Positions 14,922-22,865 of a stretch of 41,101 nucleotides of DNA are shown one piece after another. Every line of letters starts with the position of its first letter. Within the stretch, counting starts at the first letter, position 1. The DNA is from Firm-08 sp045546995 (lineage in GTDB: Bacteria > Bacillota > Clostridia > Oscillospirales > QAKW01): contig JAZQDW010000023.1 of NCBI GenBank assembly GCA_045546995.1, positions 1 through 41,101 of the forward strand, read 5' to 3'. The notes below the pieces were generated by a model. That model saw only the letters and a program-made list of their open reading frames with translations. It did not search any database and was not told the origin of the DNA. The position numbers and the translations under genes are program-made.

Positions 14922-17900
14922 ATGCTGTATAAAAAGAATGGCGCAAAAAGCCTGTCAACCGAGCTTTTCAGAGCGCCGAGCGCAGAATACCGCGCCACGC
15001 CCTTCTGGTCCTGGAACGCCAAGCTGGATCGGGATCAACTGTTGCGGCAGATCGACAGCTTTAAAGAGATGGGGCTGGGCGGCTTTCATATGCACACCCG
15101 TACGGGTCTTGCCACCGAGTATTTGGGTGATGAATATATGGAAATGGTCAAGGCCTGCTGTGATAAGGCAGAGGCAGAGGAAATGCTGGCCTGGCTGTAC
15201 GATGAGGATCGTTGGTCCTCCGGCCCGGCGGGCGGTCTGGTCACCAAGCATAAGCCCTTCCGTCGGAAACGGCTGATGTTCTTCCCGGAGGATATGGGTT
15301 GGAACACCTCCAAGGCTGAGGCGCTGGAAAGCGGCGAAAGCTATCTGTTGGCCGTTTATGACGTCAAATTGGATGCCGAGGGTTATCTTTCCTCCTATAA
15401 GCGGATCTCTTACGGCGACAAGGCCGAGGGTGATATTTGGTACGCCTACTGCGTCAATGAAAAGGAATCTCCCTGGTTTAACTATAATACCTATATCGAC
15501 GCTATGGACAAGGAGGCAGTGGCCAAATTCATTGAGGTTACCCATGAGCGTTATAAAGAATGTATCGGCGAGCGCTTTGATAAAAGCGTCCCTGCCATTT
15601 TCACCGACGAGCCCAACGCGAATCACGAGTTGAATATGTCTATTCCTACGCCCGAGTATCGGGGCAGACTGGTTTACACCTGGACCCGCTTCTTTGAGGA
15701 GACCTATAAAGAACGCTATGGCGAAGACGTGTTGGATATTTTCCCTGAGATTATCTGGGATAAAAAGGATCGCAGTGACAGTGCCGCCAAGTACCGTTAT
15801 TTTGACTTTGTTGCCGAGGAATTTGCCACCAACTTCACCGCCCAGATCGGTAAATGGTGCGATGACAACGGCATTGCCTTTACCGGCCATTTTCTCCGCG
15901 AGCCGGAGCTGGACCGTCAGTGTATCACTTGTGGTGAGATAATGCGTAATTACGGCTATATGGGTATTCCCGGCATTGATATGCTGTGTGACCAGAGAGA
16001 GTATACCACGGCCAAGCAAGCGCAGTCTGCTGTTCATCAGTACGGTAAGGAAGGTATGCTGTCCGAGTTGTACGGCGTAACCAACTGGGACTTTGATTTT
16101 CGTGGACACAAACTGCAGGGCGACTGGCAGGCCGCCTTGGGTGTTACCGTTCGTGTGCCTCATCTGGCTTGGGTAAGTATGAAAGGGGAGGCCAAGCGTG
16201 ACTATCCCGCCGCCATTGGCTATCAGTCTCCTTGGTATAAGGAATATTCTTACGTAGAGGATCATTTTGCTCGCCTCAATACGGCGCTCACCCGTGGCAA
16301 ACCCATTGTAAATGTGGGTATGATCCATCCGGTGGAAAGCAATTGGGTTATGTTTGGCCCCAATTCGCAAAATGCGGCTACCATTTCCGCCCTGCAGAAT
16401 AATTTTGATAAGGTCACTGATTGGCTGATCAGCAATCACCTTGATTTTGACTTCATCTGTGAATCCACCTTGCCCGCATTGGCGGATGCTGATGCGCCTA
16501 CCAAGGTCGGCCAGATGGAATACAGCGCCATTGTGGTACCCGGCTGTCTTTCTCTGCGTTCCACCACCATTGAATATCTCAAAAACTTTGCTCGCGGCGG
16601 CGGCCGTGTGATCTTTATGGGCGCCTGTCCTTCTTTTGTTGACGGTAAAAAGAGCGATGCCTGTCACACGCTGTTTGCCGACAGCATCCGTATCCCCTTT
16701 GACTCTTCTGCCTTGCAAACTGCGTTGGAGGAGGATCGCCTCATTCGGTTGATCGGCGCCGACGGCAGAAATGCTACGGATCTGATGTATAATTACCGTC
16801 AGGACGGCGAGGATCGTTGGTTGTTTATTGCCGGCAAAGGTGATTTGAGAAAGGGACGATATGCCGTACCGCAAAAGGATGTAATCGATGCCGCGCCCAT
16901 CACTCTGACGCTGATCGGTGAATTCGTGCCTACGGTATACGACACTGTGACCGGTGAAATTTATGGGATTCCTTATACACACAAAAACGGTAATACCATT
17001 ATTTCGTACGAGTATTATCTCTGCGGCAGCCTTTTGCTCAAACTTTCCAAAGCCTCCGATGTTGCCGTTGCCGCCAAGAATGAATATTCGCTTGTGAAAA
17101 AATATACCATCAATCACACCGTTGATTACACCCTCAGTGAGCCCAACGTTTTGCTGTTGGATCAGGCGGAATATGCCTACGACGACGGCGAGTGGCAGGA
17201 GAGCGAGGAGATCTTGCGTATTTCGCGCAACTTCCGTGCTTCTCTCGGCTTTAAGTCGGATCAGACCCAGCCCTACGCTGTGGAGGTCTCACCGGCCACC
17301 CATTCCGTCAGCCTGCGCTTTGTACTGAACAGCGAAATTGAGGTACAGGATGCTCTGCTTGCCACTGAGGACGCCGATTTGGTGGAGATTACCCTCAACG
17401 GCCAAAAGGTGGAAAATAATATTATCGGCTACTTTACTGATGAATCCATCGAAAAAATACCGTTGCCCACGCTGCAGGCGGGGGAGAACGTGCTGGTACT
17501 GCGCTATCCTTACGGCGAACGCACGAATATCGAATGGTGTTATCTGCTGGGCGACTTCGGTGTCCGTGTGATGGGCTGTGAGAAGCTGATCACCAAACGG
17601 CAGGAGCGCCTCGGCTTTGGCGATATCACCGCCCAGACCTTGCCCTTCTACGGTGCTAACGTCAACTATTCCTTTGAGGTGGAGGTACCCGAAAACGGCG
17701 CCATCGAGATCGAAGCGTCGTATTACCGCGGCTCTTTGGTGACGGTAGACGTGGACGGTAAACGTGTCGGCCGCATCGTGTTTGCTCCCTATAAGCTTTT
17801 CCTGCCCGACCTTGCTCCCGGCAAACACACCGTAACTCTTACGTTGTTTGGTAACCGTCACAATTCCTTTGGTGCTCTGCACTGGGTTAACGAAGGCGCC

Positions 17901-18017
17901 AAATGGTTCGGGCCCCCCGCTTGGAGAACCAAGGACAATGATTGGTGCTATGAATACCGACTCAAACCCCTTGGCATACTGAAAAGCCCTATCATCCGTA
18001 TTTTTGAACAGGCATAA
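14922..18017 (+). CDS. GH106-like glycoside hydrolase (alpha-L-rhamnosidase related)
   Basis: A 1031-residue cytoplasmic glycosidase. I use ATG 14922 because GGAGG (14909-14913) precedes it properly; the in-frame ATG at 14907 overlaps that ribosome site. The opening APSAEYRATPFWSWN, then a QI..F.EMGLGGFHMHTRTGLATEYL stretch, is the start of the catalytic barrel in GH106-type proteins. The barrel runs to about residue 480, followed by a Rossmann-like region (about 480-650, VVPGCLSLRS, VIFMGACPSF) and C-terminal beta-sandwich domains with a galactose-binding-like fold to the end. No signal peptide is seen. Length and domain order agree with GH106, whose known members release L-rhamnose, but the activity is not proven. 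A decayed copy of the 3' end lies at 19361. Confidence 0.85.
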   Translation: MLYKKNGAKSLSTELFRAPSAEYRATPFWSWNAKLDRDQLLRQIDSFKEMGLGGFHMHTRTGLATEYLGDEYMEMVKACCDKAEAEEMLAWLYDEDRWSSGPAGGLVTKHKPFRRKRLMFFPEDMGWNTSKAEALESGESYLLAVYDVKLDAEGYLSSYKRISYGDKAEGDIWYAYCVNEKESPWFNYNTYIDAMDKEAVAKFIEVTHERYKECIGERFDKSVPAIFTDEPNANHELNMSIPTPEYRGRLVYTWTRFFEETYKERYGEDVLDIFPEIIWDKKDRSDSAAKYRYFDFVAEEFATNFTAQIGKWCDDNGIAFTGHFLREPELDRQCITCGEIMRNYGYMGIPGIDMLCDQREYTTAKQAQSAVHQYGKEGMLSELYGVTNWDFDFRGHKLQGDWQAALGVTVRVPHLAWVSMKGEAKRDYPAAIGYQSPWYKEYSYVEDHFARLNTALTRGKPIVNVGMIHPVESNWVMFGPNSQNAATISALQNNFDKVTDWLISNHLDFDFICESTLPALADADAPTKVGQMEYSAIVVPGCLSLRSTTIEYLKNFARGGGRVIFMGACPSFVDGKKSDACHTLFADSIRIPFDSSALQTALEEDRLIRLIGADGRNATDLMYNYRQDGEDRWLFIAGKGDLRKGRYAVPQKDVIDAAPITLTLIGEFVPTVYDTVTGEIYGIPYTHKNGNTIISYEYYLCGSLLLKLSKASDVAVAAKNEYSLVKKYTINHTVDYTLSEPNVLLLDQAEYAYDDGEWQESEEILRISRNFRASLGFKSDQTQPYAVEVSPATHSVSLRFVLNSEIEVQDALLATEDADLVEITLNGQKVENNIIGYFTDESIEKIPLPTLQAGENVLVLRYPYGERTNIEWCYLLGDFGVRVMGCEKLITKRQERLGFGDITAQTLPFYGANVNYSFEVEVPENGAIEIEASYYRGSLVTVDVDGKRVGRIVFAPYKLFLPDLAPGKHTVTLTLFGNRHNSFGALHWVNEGAKWFGPPAWRTKDNDWCYEYRLKPLGILKSPIIRIFEQA

Positions 18018-18045
18018 TATTAAGGACTTACCCTAAAGATCGATC

Positions 18046-18080
18046 AAAAAGGAAACACGAAAATTTCGTGTTTCCTTTTT
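18046..18080 (+). terminator. terminator of the GH106-like gene
   Basis: AAAAAGGAAACACGAA (18046-18061) pairs with TTCGTGTTTCCTTTTT (18065-18080) around a 3-base loop. The rest of the gap, 18081-18256, has no gene; it contains the 10-bp palindrome TTGGCGCCAA. Confidence 0.85.
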
Positions 18081-18256
18081 ATTTTGTTATCCTCTGACGA
18101 ACGGGGCGTTTTGGCGCCAATGGCGCTTATCGGTTGAAGCCAAAGCCATTTGACCCATCTCAGACGAGCGATGTTTTCTTCGCTTCCAAACCCGTAAAGT
18201 GACTCTCAAGTGGGCTTTGCGCAAGTATATGATTGGCAGAAATGAAGGCCTTCCGA

Positions 18257-18285
18257 TTGACTTTTTTCGGTTGGTATTTTATACT
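18257..18285 (+). promoter_or_regulatory. promoter of the GH43-like gene
   Basis: TTGACT (18257-18262) and TATACT (18280-18285) are 17 bases apart, with GGAGG at 18292-18296 and the start codon at 18305. Confidence 0.65.
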
Positions 18286-18304
18286 TTAAGCGGAGGTGAA
18301 GTTT

Positions 18305-19198
18305 ATGAAAAACCCAATTGTTTCCGGCTATCACGCAGACCCGTTTGTTTATCGGGACGGAAATGATTATTATATGGTGCAAACCACCGAAACCAACGGT
18401 TGGGAAGGCAGTACGTTTCATTGCTATCATTCTACAGACCTTGAAACATGGTCGGAGCCTGCGGAAATTTTGGACGTCAAAAAAGATGTTTCCTGGGCGA
18501 ACCGTTGCGCCTGGGCGCCCTCGCTCATCAAAAAAGATGATCATTGGTACTTCGTCTTTGTGGCGGAGGAACAGATCGGCATTGCCGTGTCCGACAGCCC
18601 CACGGGCAAATATACCGATATATTAAACCGACCGCTGATTACAAAGGAGGATTATCCCAAAGTATTTCCCATTGATCCCTCTTTGTTTATGGATGTCGAC
18701 GGAAAAACCTATTTGCTCTTTGGCAACGGCAGAGCAATGATCTGCGAAATTTTCCTTTCGCCAAACGAGGTTTATTTGGTTGGTGAGGCAAAATGTCTGA
18801 GCCACGATTTCTTCTTTCAACGGTCTCTGAATCCGAACGACCGGGCGCCGTGGGTATATGTTGAAGCGCCCGATCTGATTCGCGTGGGGGAACGCTATCT
18901 TTTGACCTGGAGTTGCTACGATACCCGTGACCCGCGTTACTGTATCCGTTATGCTTGGGCGCAACGGGTCACCGGTCCCTATATTCAGCCGTTAGACGAG
19001 GATCACGACAATATTCTGATCCACCGCAAAGGAGAAATTCAATGTACCGGCCACGGTAATATTTTTGAAAAGGACGGTTCTTTGTACTTGGCTTATCACC
19101 GTTTTGCCCTGCCCAGAAACGATTATTATCGGGAAATATGCTGTGATAAAGTTGAGTTTGAGGATGATTTGCACCTATTTGTCACGCCTACGCGATGA
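18305..19198 (+). CDS. GH43-like glycoside hydrolase (beta-propeller)
   Basis: A 297-residue five-bladed beta-propeller glycosidase of the GH43/GH-F type. ATG 18305 follows GGAGG at 8 bases; an earlier in-frame GTG overlaps that site. The catalytic base is probably D12 in GYHADPFVY, the pKa-modulating Asp is in PIDPSLFMD, and the acid Glu is in VEAPDLI; these three motifs define the family. Blade repeats appear as YYMVQTTE, YFVFVAEE, YLLFGNG and YLLTWSCY. The gene has its own promoter and no signal peptide, so it acts on imported arabino- or xylo- or galacto-oligosaccharides in the cytoplasm together with the GH106-like enzyme. Specificity is unresolved. Confidence 0.85.
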   Translation: MKNPIVSGYHADPFVYRDGNDYYMVQTTETNGWEGSTFHCYHSTDLETWSEPAEILDVKKDVSWANRCAWAPSLIKKDDHWYFVFVAEEQIGIAVSDSPTGKYTDILNRPLITKEDYPKVFPIDPSLFMDVDGKTYLLFGNGRAMICEIFLSPNEVYLVGEAKCLSHDFFFQRSLNPNDRAPWVYVEAPDLIRVGERYLLTWSCYDTRDPRYCIRYAWAQRVTGPYIQPLDEDHDNILIHRKGEIQCTGHGNIFEKDGSLYLAYHRFALPRNDYYREICCDKVEFEDDLHLFVTPTR

Positions 19199-19360
19199 TG
19201 CAATAGCTGCATTTAAAAGAAAACGGCTCGCACACCGTTAAGGATGGTTGCTGAAAATAGTATAACGGGCATCGCAAGTTCGTATTGCAGTTGGGTGAGT
19301 TTGCTCAATTGCTGTACCGATGGCGGTAATACCGTTCCGTCTTTTTGTGGCCTCTTTAGG

Positions 19361-19409
19361 CCTTGGCATACAAAAAGCCCTATCATCCGCATTTTTGAAA
19401 AAGTATAAA
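19361..19409 (+). pseudogene. decayed copy of the 3' end of the GH106-like gene
   Basis: CCTTGGCATAC (19361-19371), AAAAGCCCTATCATCCG and ATTTTTGAA repeat the last part of the GH106-like gene (17969-18012) nearly base for base. Differences are a one-base deletion near the middle, a T-to-C change and a changed tail, although a TAA stop still follows. The single-base loss shifts the frame. The 160 bases before it (19199-19360) do not match the gene clearly and contain no other frame that I trust. Confidence 0.8.
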
Positions 19410-19412
19410 TAA

Positions 19413-19444
19413 AAAATGACGAGGAATTTTTCCTCGTCATTTTT
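19413..19444. terminator. bidirectional terminator
   Basis: AAAATGACGAGGAA (19413-19426) pairs perfectly with TTCCTCGTCATTTT (19431-19444) around a short T-rich loop. It ends the minus-strand AEC transporter gene and also follows the GH106 remnant. Confidence 0.87.
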
Positions 19445-19454
19445 AATTGAATCA

Positions 19455-20381
19455 TCACAGGGATTGCGCCAGAGCGATCCATACAGGCATAGTGAGCACG
19501 GAGGCTACGCTGTCAAAAGCTATGGTCATACCTGCCCGCCCCGTATCCTTGCCGAACTGGGCGGCAAACATTACGGTATTGCTGGCGGTGGGTACACAGG
19601 CCATCAGGGTCAGCGCTACTAGTAGATCTCCCCGTATGCCGATCAGATAACTTGCGCCGAGCATCACGGCAGGGAGCAGGATCAGCTTGATGAGCAGTAC
19701 GAAATAGTTTTCCGGAATCTTAAAGATTTTTCCGAGATCGGTGGCGGCCAGATAGGTGCCCAACATTACCATCGCCAGCGGGGCGTTAAGGTTTGCAAGA
19801 TGGGTCAGCGGCTCCTGGATCAGTTTGGGTAGCGCGACGTTAAACAAAAACAGCGGCAATCCGAGGACAAGACCGATGGTACCGGGATTGACCAGCATTT
19901 TAAAAAGATTGATCTTGTTTTTCTCCGAGCGATCCATTACAGCAGTCCCGTGGGTGAAACAGAAAATGTTAAAGACAAGCACCACTACCGAGCAGATAAA
20001 CACGCCCGTATCGCCCAGTACGGCTGCAGAAAGGGGGATGCCCATATAGCCCACGTTTCCGTACATAGACGCGAATTTATATACGCCGCCGGAGGGGGAC
20101 TTGTTAAAGCAGAAATGTACCAAAACCGCTGCAAAAGCGTGGAACGCCACGGCGGCCAGCAAAGCCCACAGCAACAGCTTCAGGTTCTCGGCCGAGCGCT
20201 CCAATCCTAAAAAGGATTTGCAGATTACGGCGGGGGTGACGATATAAAACAGCAGTCCGTTGCAGGACTTGGCTGCTTTATCGGTAAACAGGCCGCCCTT
20301 GTGACAGATAAAGCCGACCATCGCCAACAATATCAGGATCGCAACCTGCGTGAAGGCGGTGTACATATTTTGTAAAAACAT
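19455..20381 (-). CDS. AEC-family (auxin efflux carrier type) membrane transporter
   Basis: A 308-residue membrane protein with about ten hydrophobic helices in two five-helix halves, as in the bile/arsenite/riboflavin transporter fold. AEC hallmarks are the helix-breaking GNVGYMGIPL stretch in the first half (about residue 115) and the late LMACVPTASNTVMFAAQFG segment in the second half. Bacterial members export or take up organic acids such as malate. The gene lies 9 bases after murC on the same strand, so the two are probably co-transcribed; AAGGA stands before its ATG. Substrate is not predictable and the link with murC has no obvious metabolic reason. Confidence 0.88.
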   Translation of the reverse strand: MFLQNMYTAFTQVAILILLAMVGFICHKGGLFTDKAAKSCNGLLFYIVTPAVICKSFLGLERSAENLKLLLWALLAAVAFHAFAAVLVHFCFNKSPSGGVYKFASMYGNVGYMGIPLSAAVLGDTGVFICSVVVLVFNIFCFTHGTAVMDRSEKNKINLFKMLVNPGTIGLVLGLPLFLFNVALPKLIQEPLTHLANLNAPLAMVMLGTYLAATDLGKIFKIPENYFVLLIKLILLPAVMLGASYLIGIRGDLLVALTLMACVPTASNTVMFAAQFGKDTGRAGMTIAFDSVASVLTMPVWIALAQSL

Positions 20382-20390
20382 AGAAATTCC

Positions 20391-21767
20391 TTATTCCATT
20401 TCTAAAAGGTTTGCAACCTGGTTTACGTCGCCGGCGCCCATCAGGATGATACAGCCGTTGGGGGCGGCGATTTGGTTGATATACGCGGCAATGTTGTCAA
20501 AGCCGCCGATGTATTTGCATTCAGGGATCTTGTCTCGCAGATCGGTGATTTTAACGCCGATGGTATTGATCTCACGGGCGCTGAAAATGTCGGTGACGAC
20601 GGCCTGATCTGCCTCGCTCAATGCGGCGGCAAATTCGTCCATCAGCGCTTTTGTGCGGGTGAAGGTGTGGGGCTGGAAAATGACGGTGACCGGGGCGTAG
20701 CCGGCGCTCTTGGCGGCGGTGATGGTCGCCTTGATCTCGGTGGGATGGTGGGCATAGTCGTCCACGATGACTGCGCCGTTTACCTTGCCCTTGATCTGAA
20801 ATCTGCGATCGGCGCCGGTGAAGGCAGCGATGCCTTGTACGATGGCGTCAAAGGCCAAGCCGTAGTGTAGGCCGGCGGCAATGACGGCCAGAGCGTTAAG
20901 AATATTGTGGCTGCCGCCAACGTTCATTTGCACCTTGCCCAACGCCTCGTTGCCCTTGCAGGCGGTAAAGGAGGCCAAGGCGTAATCAAAAACAATGTCC
21001 TTGGCATAAACGTCGTTGCTGTCACTTAAACCGAAGGTAATCGTGTGGACGGGGGAGTGCTCTCGAACGCATTGACAGTCAGGGTCATCACCGTTGATGA
21101 TCAGCAGACCGTCGGGATGAATATTATGTGTAAATTTCTTAAAAGAATTCTGGATATCCTCCATATCCTTGAAAAAGTCCAGATGATCGGCATCGATGTT
21201 CAGGATAATGGCGGTATCGGGGTAAAAGTTCCAAAAGGAATTGCAGTATTCGCAGGCTTCGTACACGCTGTAAGGGGAGTGGCCGATGCGGTGATTGCCG
21301 CCGATCAGTGACAAATTGGCGCCGACCAACACCGTGGGGTCAGACCCGGCGCTGAGAAAGACCGAGGAGAGCATAGAGGTGGTGGTGGTCTTTCCGTGGG
21401 TGCCGGAAACAGCGATGGAATGGGGGTATTCCTTCATCAACAGGCCGAGCAGCGCCGCTCTCTCACAGTGGGGGATATCGTGGGTCTTGACATACACCAA
21501 CTCGGGATTACTGTCCTTGACGGCGGCGGTGTATACCAGCAGATCGCACCCTTCGGCATTTTCGGCGGCGTGACCGACAGCCACGGGAATACCGGCTTCC
21601 CGCAGTCCCTGTACGGCGGCGGAATCGTTCATATCCGAGCCGGTAACGCGCTTGCCCTGACTTTTGGCGATCATGGCAAGGGCGGACATGGAAACGCCAC
21701 CGATGCCGGTAAAATGAATGTGCTGTGCGCTTTTTAAAATGGCAGAATATTGCTCAATATAATTCAT
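20391..21767 (-). CDS. murC: UDP-N-acetylmuramate--L-alanine ligase
   Basis: A 458-residue Mur ligase that adds L-Ala to UDP-MurNAc in the cytoplasmic phase of peptidoglycan synthesis. The N-terminal Rossmann domain has HFTGIGGVSMSALA, the ATP-binding loop GTHGKTTTT is at 122-130, the central domain has ILNIDADHLDFF with catalytic residues, and the C-terminal domain has VDDYAHHPTEI and VIFQPHTFTRT, the latter specific for MurC. The length is as usual. The ATG at 21767 has GGAG 9-12 bases upstream. No other mur or division genes are near. Confidence 0.97.
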   Translation of the reverse strand: MNYIEQYSAILKSAQHIHFTGIGGVSMSALAMIAKSQGKRVTGSDMNDSAAVQGLREAGIPVAVGHAAENAEGCDLLVYTAAVKDSNPELVYVKTHDIPHCERAALLGLLMKEYPHSIAVSGTHGKTTTTSMLSSVFLSAGSDPTVLVGANLSLIGGNHRIGHSPYSVYEACEYCNSFWNFYPDTAIILNIDADHLDFFKDMEDIQNSFKKFTHNIHPDGLLIINGDDPDCQCVREHSPVHTITFGLSDSNDVYAKDIVFDYALASFTACKGNEALGKVQMNVGGSHNILNALAVIAAGLHYGLAFDAIVQGIAAFTGADRRFQIKGKVNGAVIVDDYAHHPTEIKATITAAKSAGYAPVTVIFQPHTFTRTKALMDEFAAALSEADQAVVTDIFSAREINTIGVKITDLRDKIPECKYIGGFDNIAAYINQIAAPNGCIILMGAGDVNQVANLLEME

Positions 21768-21801
21768 AACGAAAACTCCGTTTCAATATTTTAACATTTC
21801 T

Positions 21802-21830
21802 ATTATAATGCATTCTTTTGAAAAAATAAA
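21802..21830 (-). promoter_or_regulatory. candidate promoter of murC
   Basis: On the minus strand TATAAT (plus 21802-21807) has TTTATT at the 17-base spacing (plus 21825-21830). The -10 is perfect and the -35 weak. Confidence 0.5.
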
Positions 21831-21929
21831 TAGTTATTTATCTTTTTGATAATTTTTTTAAAAAAGTGAGAGTTTTTGTCGTTTTATACGTATAAAAAGT
21901 AAAGAAATCTTGAATATTTGATCTCACTA

Positions 21930-21958
21930 TTGAAAAAATGCGGATATTACTATATAAT
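21930..21958 (+). promoter_or_regulatory. promoter of the LTA-synthase-like operon
   Basis: TTGAAA (21930-21935) and TATAAT (21953-21958) are exactly 17 bases apart, 40 bases before the first gene. Confidence 0.75.
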
Positions 21959-21998
21959 ATTAGATTGTATTGGTATGCCCAAAGAAAGGAGTAAAATA

Positions 21999-22424
21999 AT
22001 GGAACAGACAAGAAAAACTCGTGTGATTTCTTTCTTTAAAAAACATTGGATCGTGTCGATCGTGCTGGCAGTGTTGTTGCTCAGCACCTTTACGGTGCGC
22101 GGCCGCAGTGTGTATTTTCGATATTCGGTAGGCCCGGACGTAATGGAATACGTTCGTGTGGATTACAGTATTTACGGCTATTGTATCAACGTTTATCCAA
22201 TGAACGTCAACAGCAGTCCCGACTCCCGCGCCCTGACGGGAGAGATGCTGTTTATGGGCATGGACGAATCGGTGCAGTATCTTGTGAAAAAATGGGCCAC
22301 CGGCAATAAGGATGAGGCATTTAATATCAAGGTCAAGGGTTATGTTTATAACACCAACGAGCGCCGTGATGAAATGATCCGTATGGTACGTACGATGGGT
22401 CATACGGCAGACGTTATCTTATAG
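21999..22424 (+). CDS. membrane-anchored small protein of unknown function, first of a paralogous pair
   Basis: A 141-residue protein; ATG 21999 has AAAGGAG 8 bases upstream, and the open stretch before it is not translated in my view. A basic N-terminus (KTRVISFFKKHW) precedes one hydrophobic helix (about 19-32), so the protein is anchored with its C-terminal 110 residues outside. It shares three blocks with the next gene product: YSIYGYC, MDESVQYLVKKW and GYVYNTNERRDEMIRMV. The single conserved Cys in GYC is striking for an extracellular domain. The gene opens the operon leading into an LTA-synthase-like enzyme. I do not recognise the family; a role as accessory or regulator of that enzyme is only inferred. 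Confidence 0.75.
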   Translation: MEQTRKTRVISFFKKHWIVSIVLAVLLLSTFTVRGRSVYFRYSVGPDVMEYVRVDYSIYGYCINVYPMNVNSSPDSRALTGEMLFMGMDESVQYLVKKWATGNKDEAFNIKVKGYVYNTNERRDEMIRMVRTMGHTADVIL

Positions 22425-22433
22425 GAGTACACT

Positions 22434-22865
22434 ATGAAAAACAATGATGCTCCGGTTACCGGATTTAAAAAGATCACCGAATGGGTGAAAAAGCACGTGC
22501 ATTTGTTGCTGGTTTTTGGGGGGATACTGCTCATCGTCGTTTCGATGAAAACCCAGACCATTCTTATCACCGATGCGGCAAAGCAGGAATATACCGTGCA
22601 ATTGCAATATTCCGTATTCGGTTATTGCGTCAGCGCCGCACCGATGACTGATGCGGCCCGTCCTGTGGCAGAAAACTATATTTTTTTACTGGACGGTATT
22701 GAAGAATCGGTGGATAAGGCTGCCGGCTGGATCGCCAAGGAAAGCGGCAGCGACCTTGAGATTTTTGTAAACGGTTATCCTCGCAATACGGACAAGTTGA
22801 CGACGTATTTGATTGATCGGCTTGAAAAGCAGGGTATTGCGGCTGTCAAGATGGAGGCGAAATAA
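22434..22865 (+). CDS. membrane-anchored small protein of unknown function, second of the pair
   Basis: A 143-residue paralogue of the preceding protein: a short cytoplasmic basic segment, one membrane helix (about 23-37, LLLVFGGILLIVVSM), then an extracellular part with YSVFGYC, IEESVDKAAGWI and NGYPRNTDKLTTYLI aligned with the same blocks in the first copy. Identity outside these blocks is low, so the duplication is old. GGAG precedes ATG 22434. Its TAA overlaps the ATG of the LTA-synthase-like gene (TAATG), so translation is probably coupled. Function is unknown; coupling suggests equal amounts with the enzyme. Confidence 0.78.
   Translation: MKNNDAPVTGFKKITEWVKKHVHLLLVFGGILLIVVSMKTQTILITDAAKQEYTVQLQYSVFGYCVSAAPMTDAARPVAENYIFLLDGIEESVDKAAGWIAKESGSDLEIFVNGYPRNTDKLTTYLIDRLEKQGIAAVKMEAK

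Noticed and set aside
14955..17117. Minus-strand open frame of 720 codons
   Set aside because: It lies fully inside the GH106-like gene, has no domain pattern, and results from codon bias on the opposite strand.
17969..19410. Direct repeats around GH43 as ends of an insertion sequence
   Set aside because: There is no transposase and no terminal inverted repeat, and the repeated sequence is the coding end of the GH106 gene.
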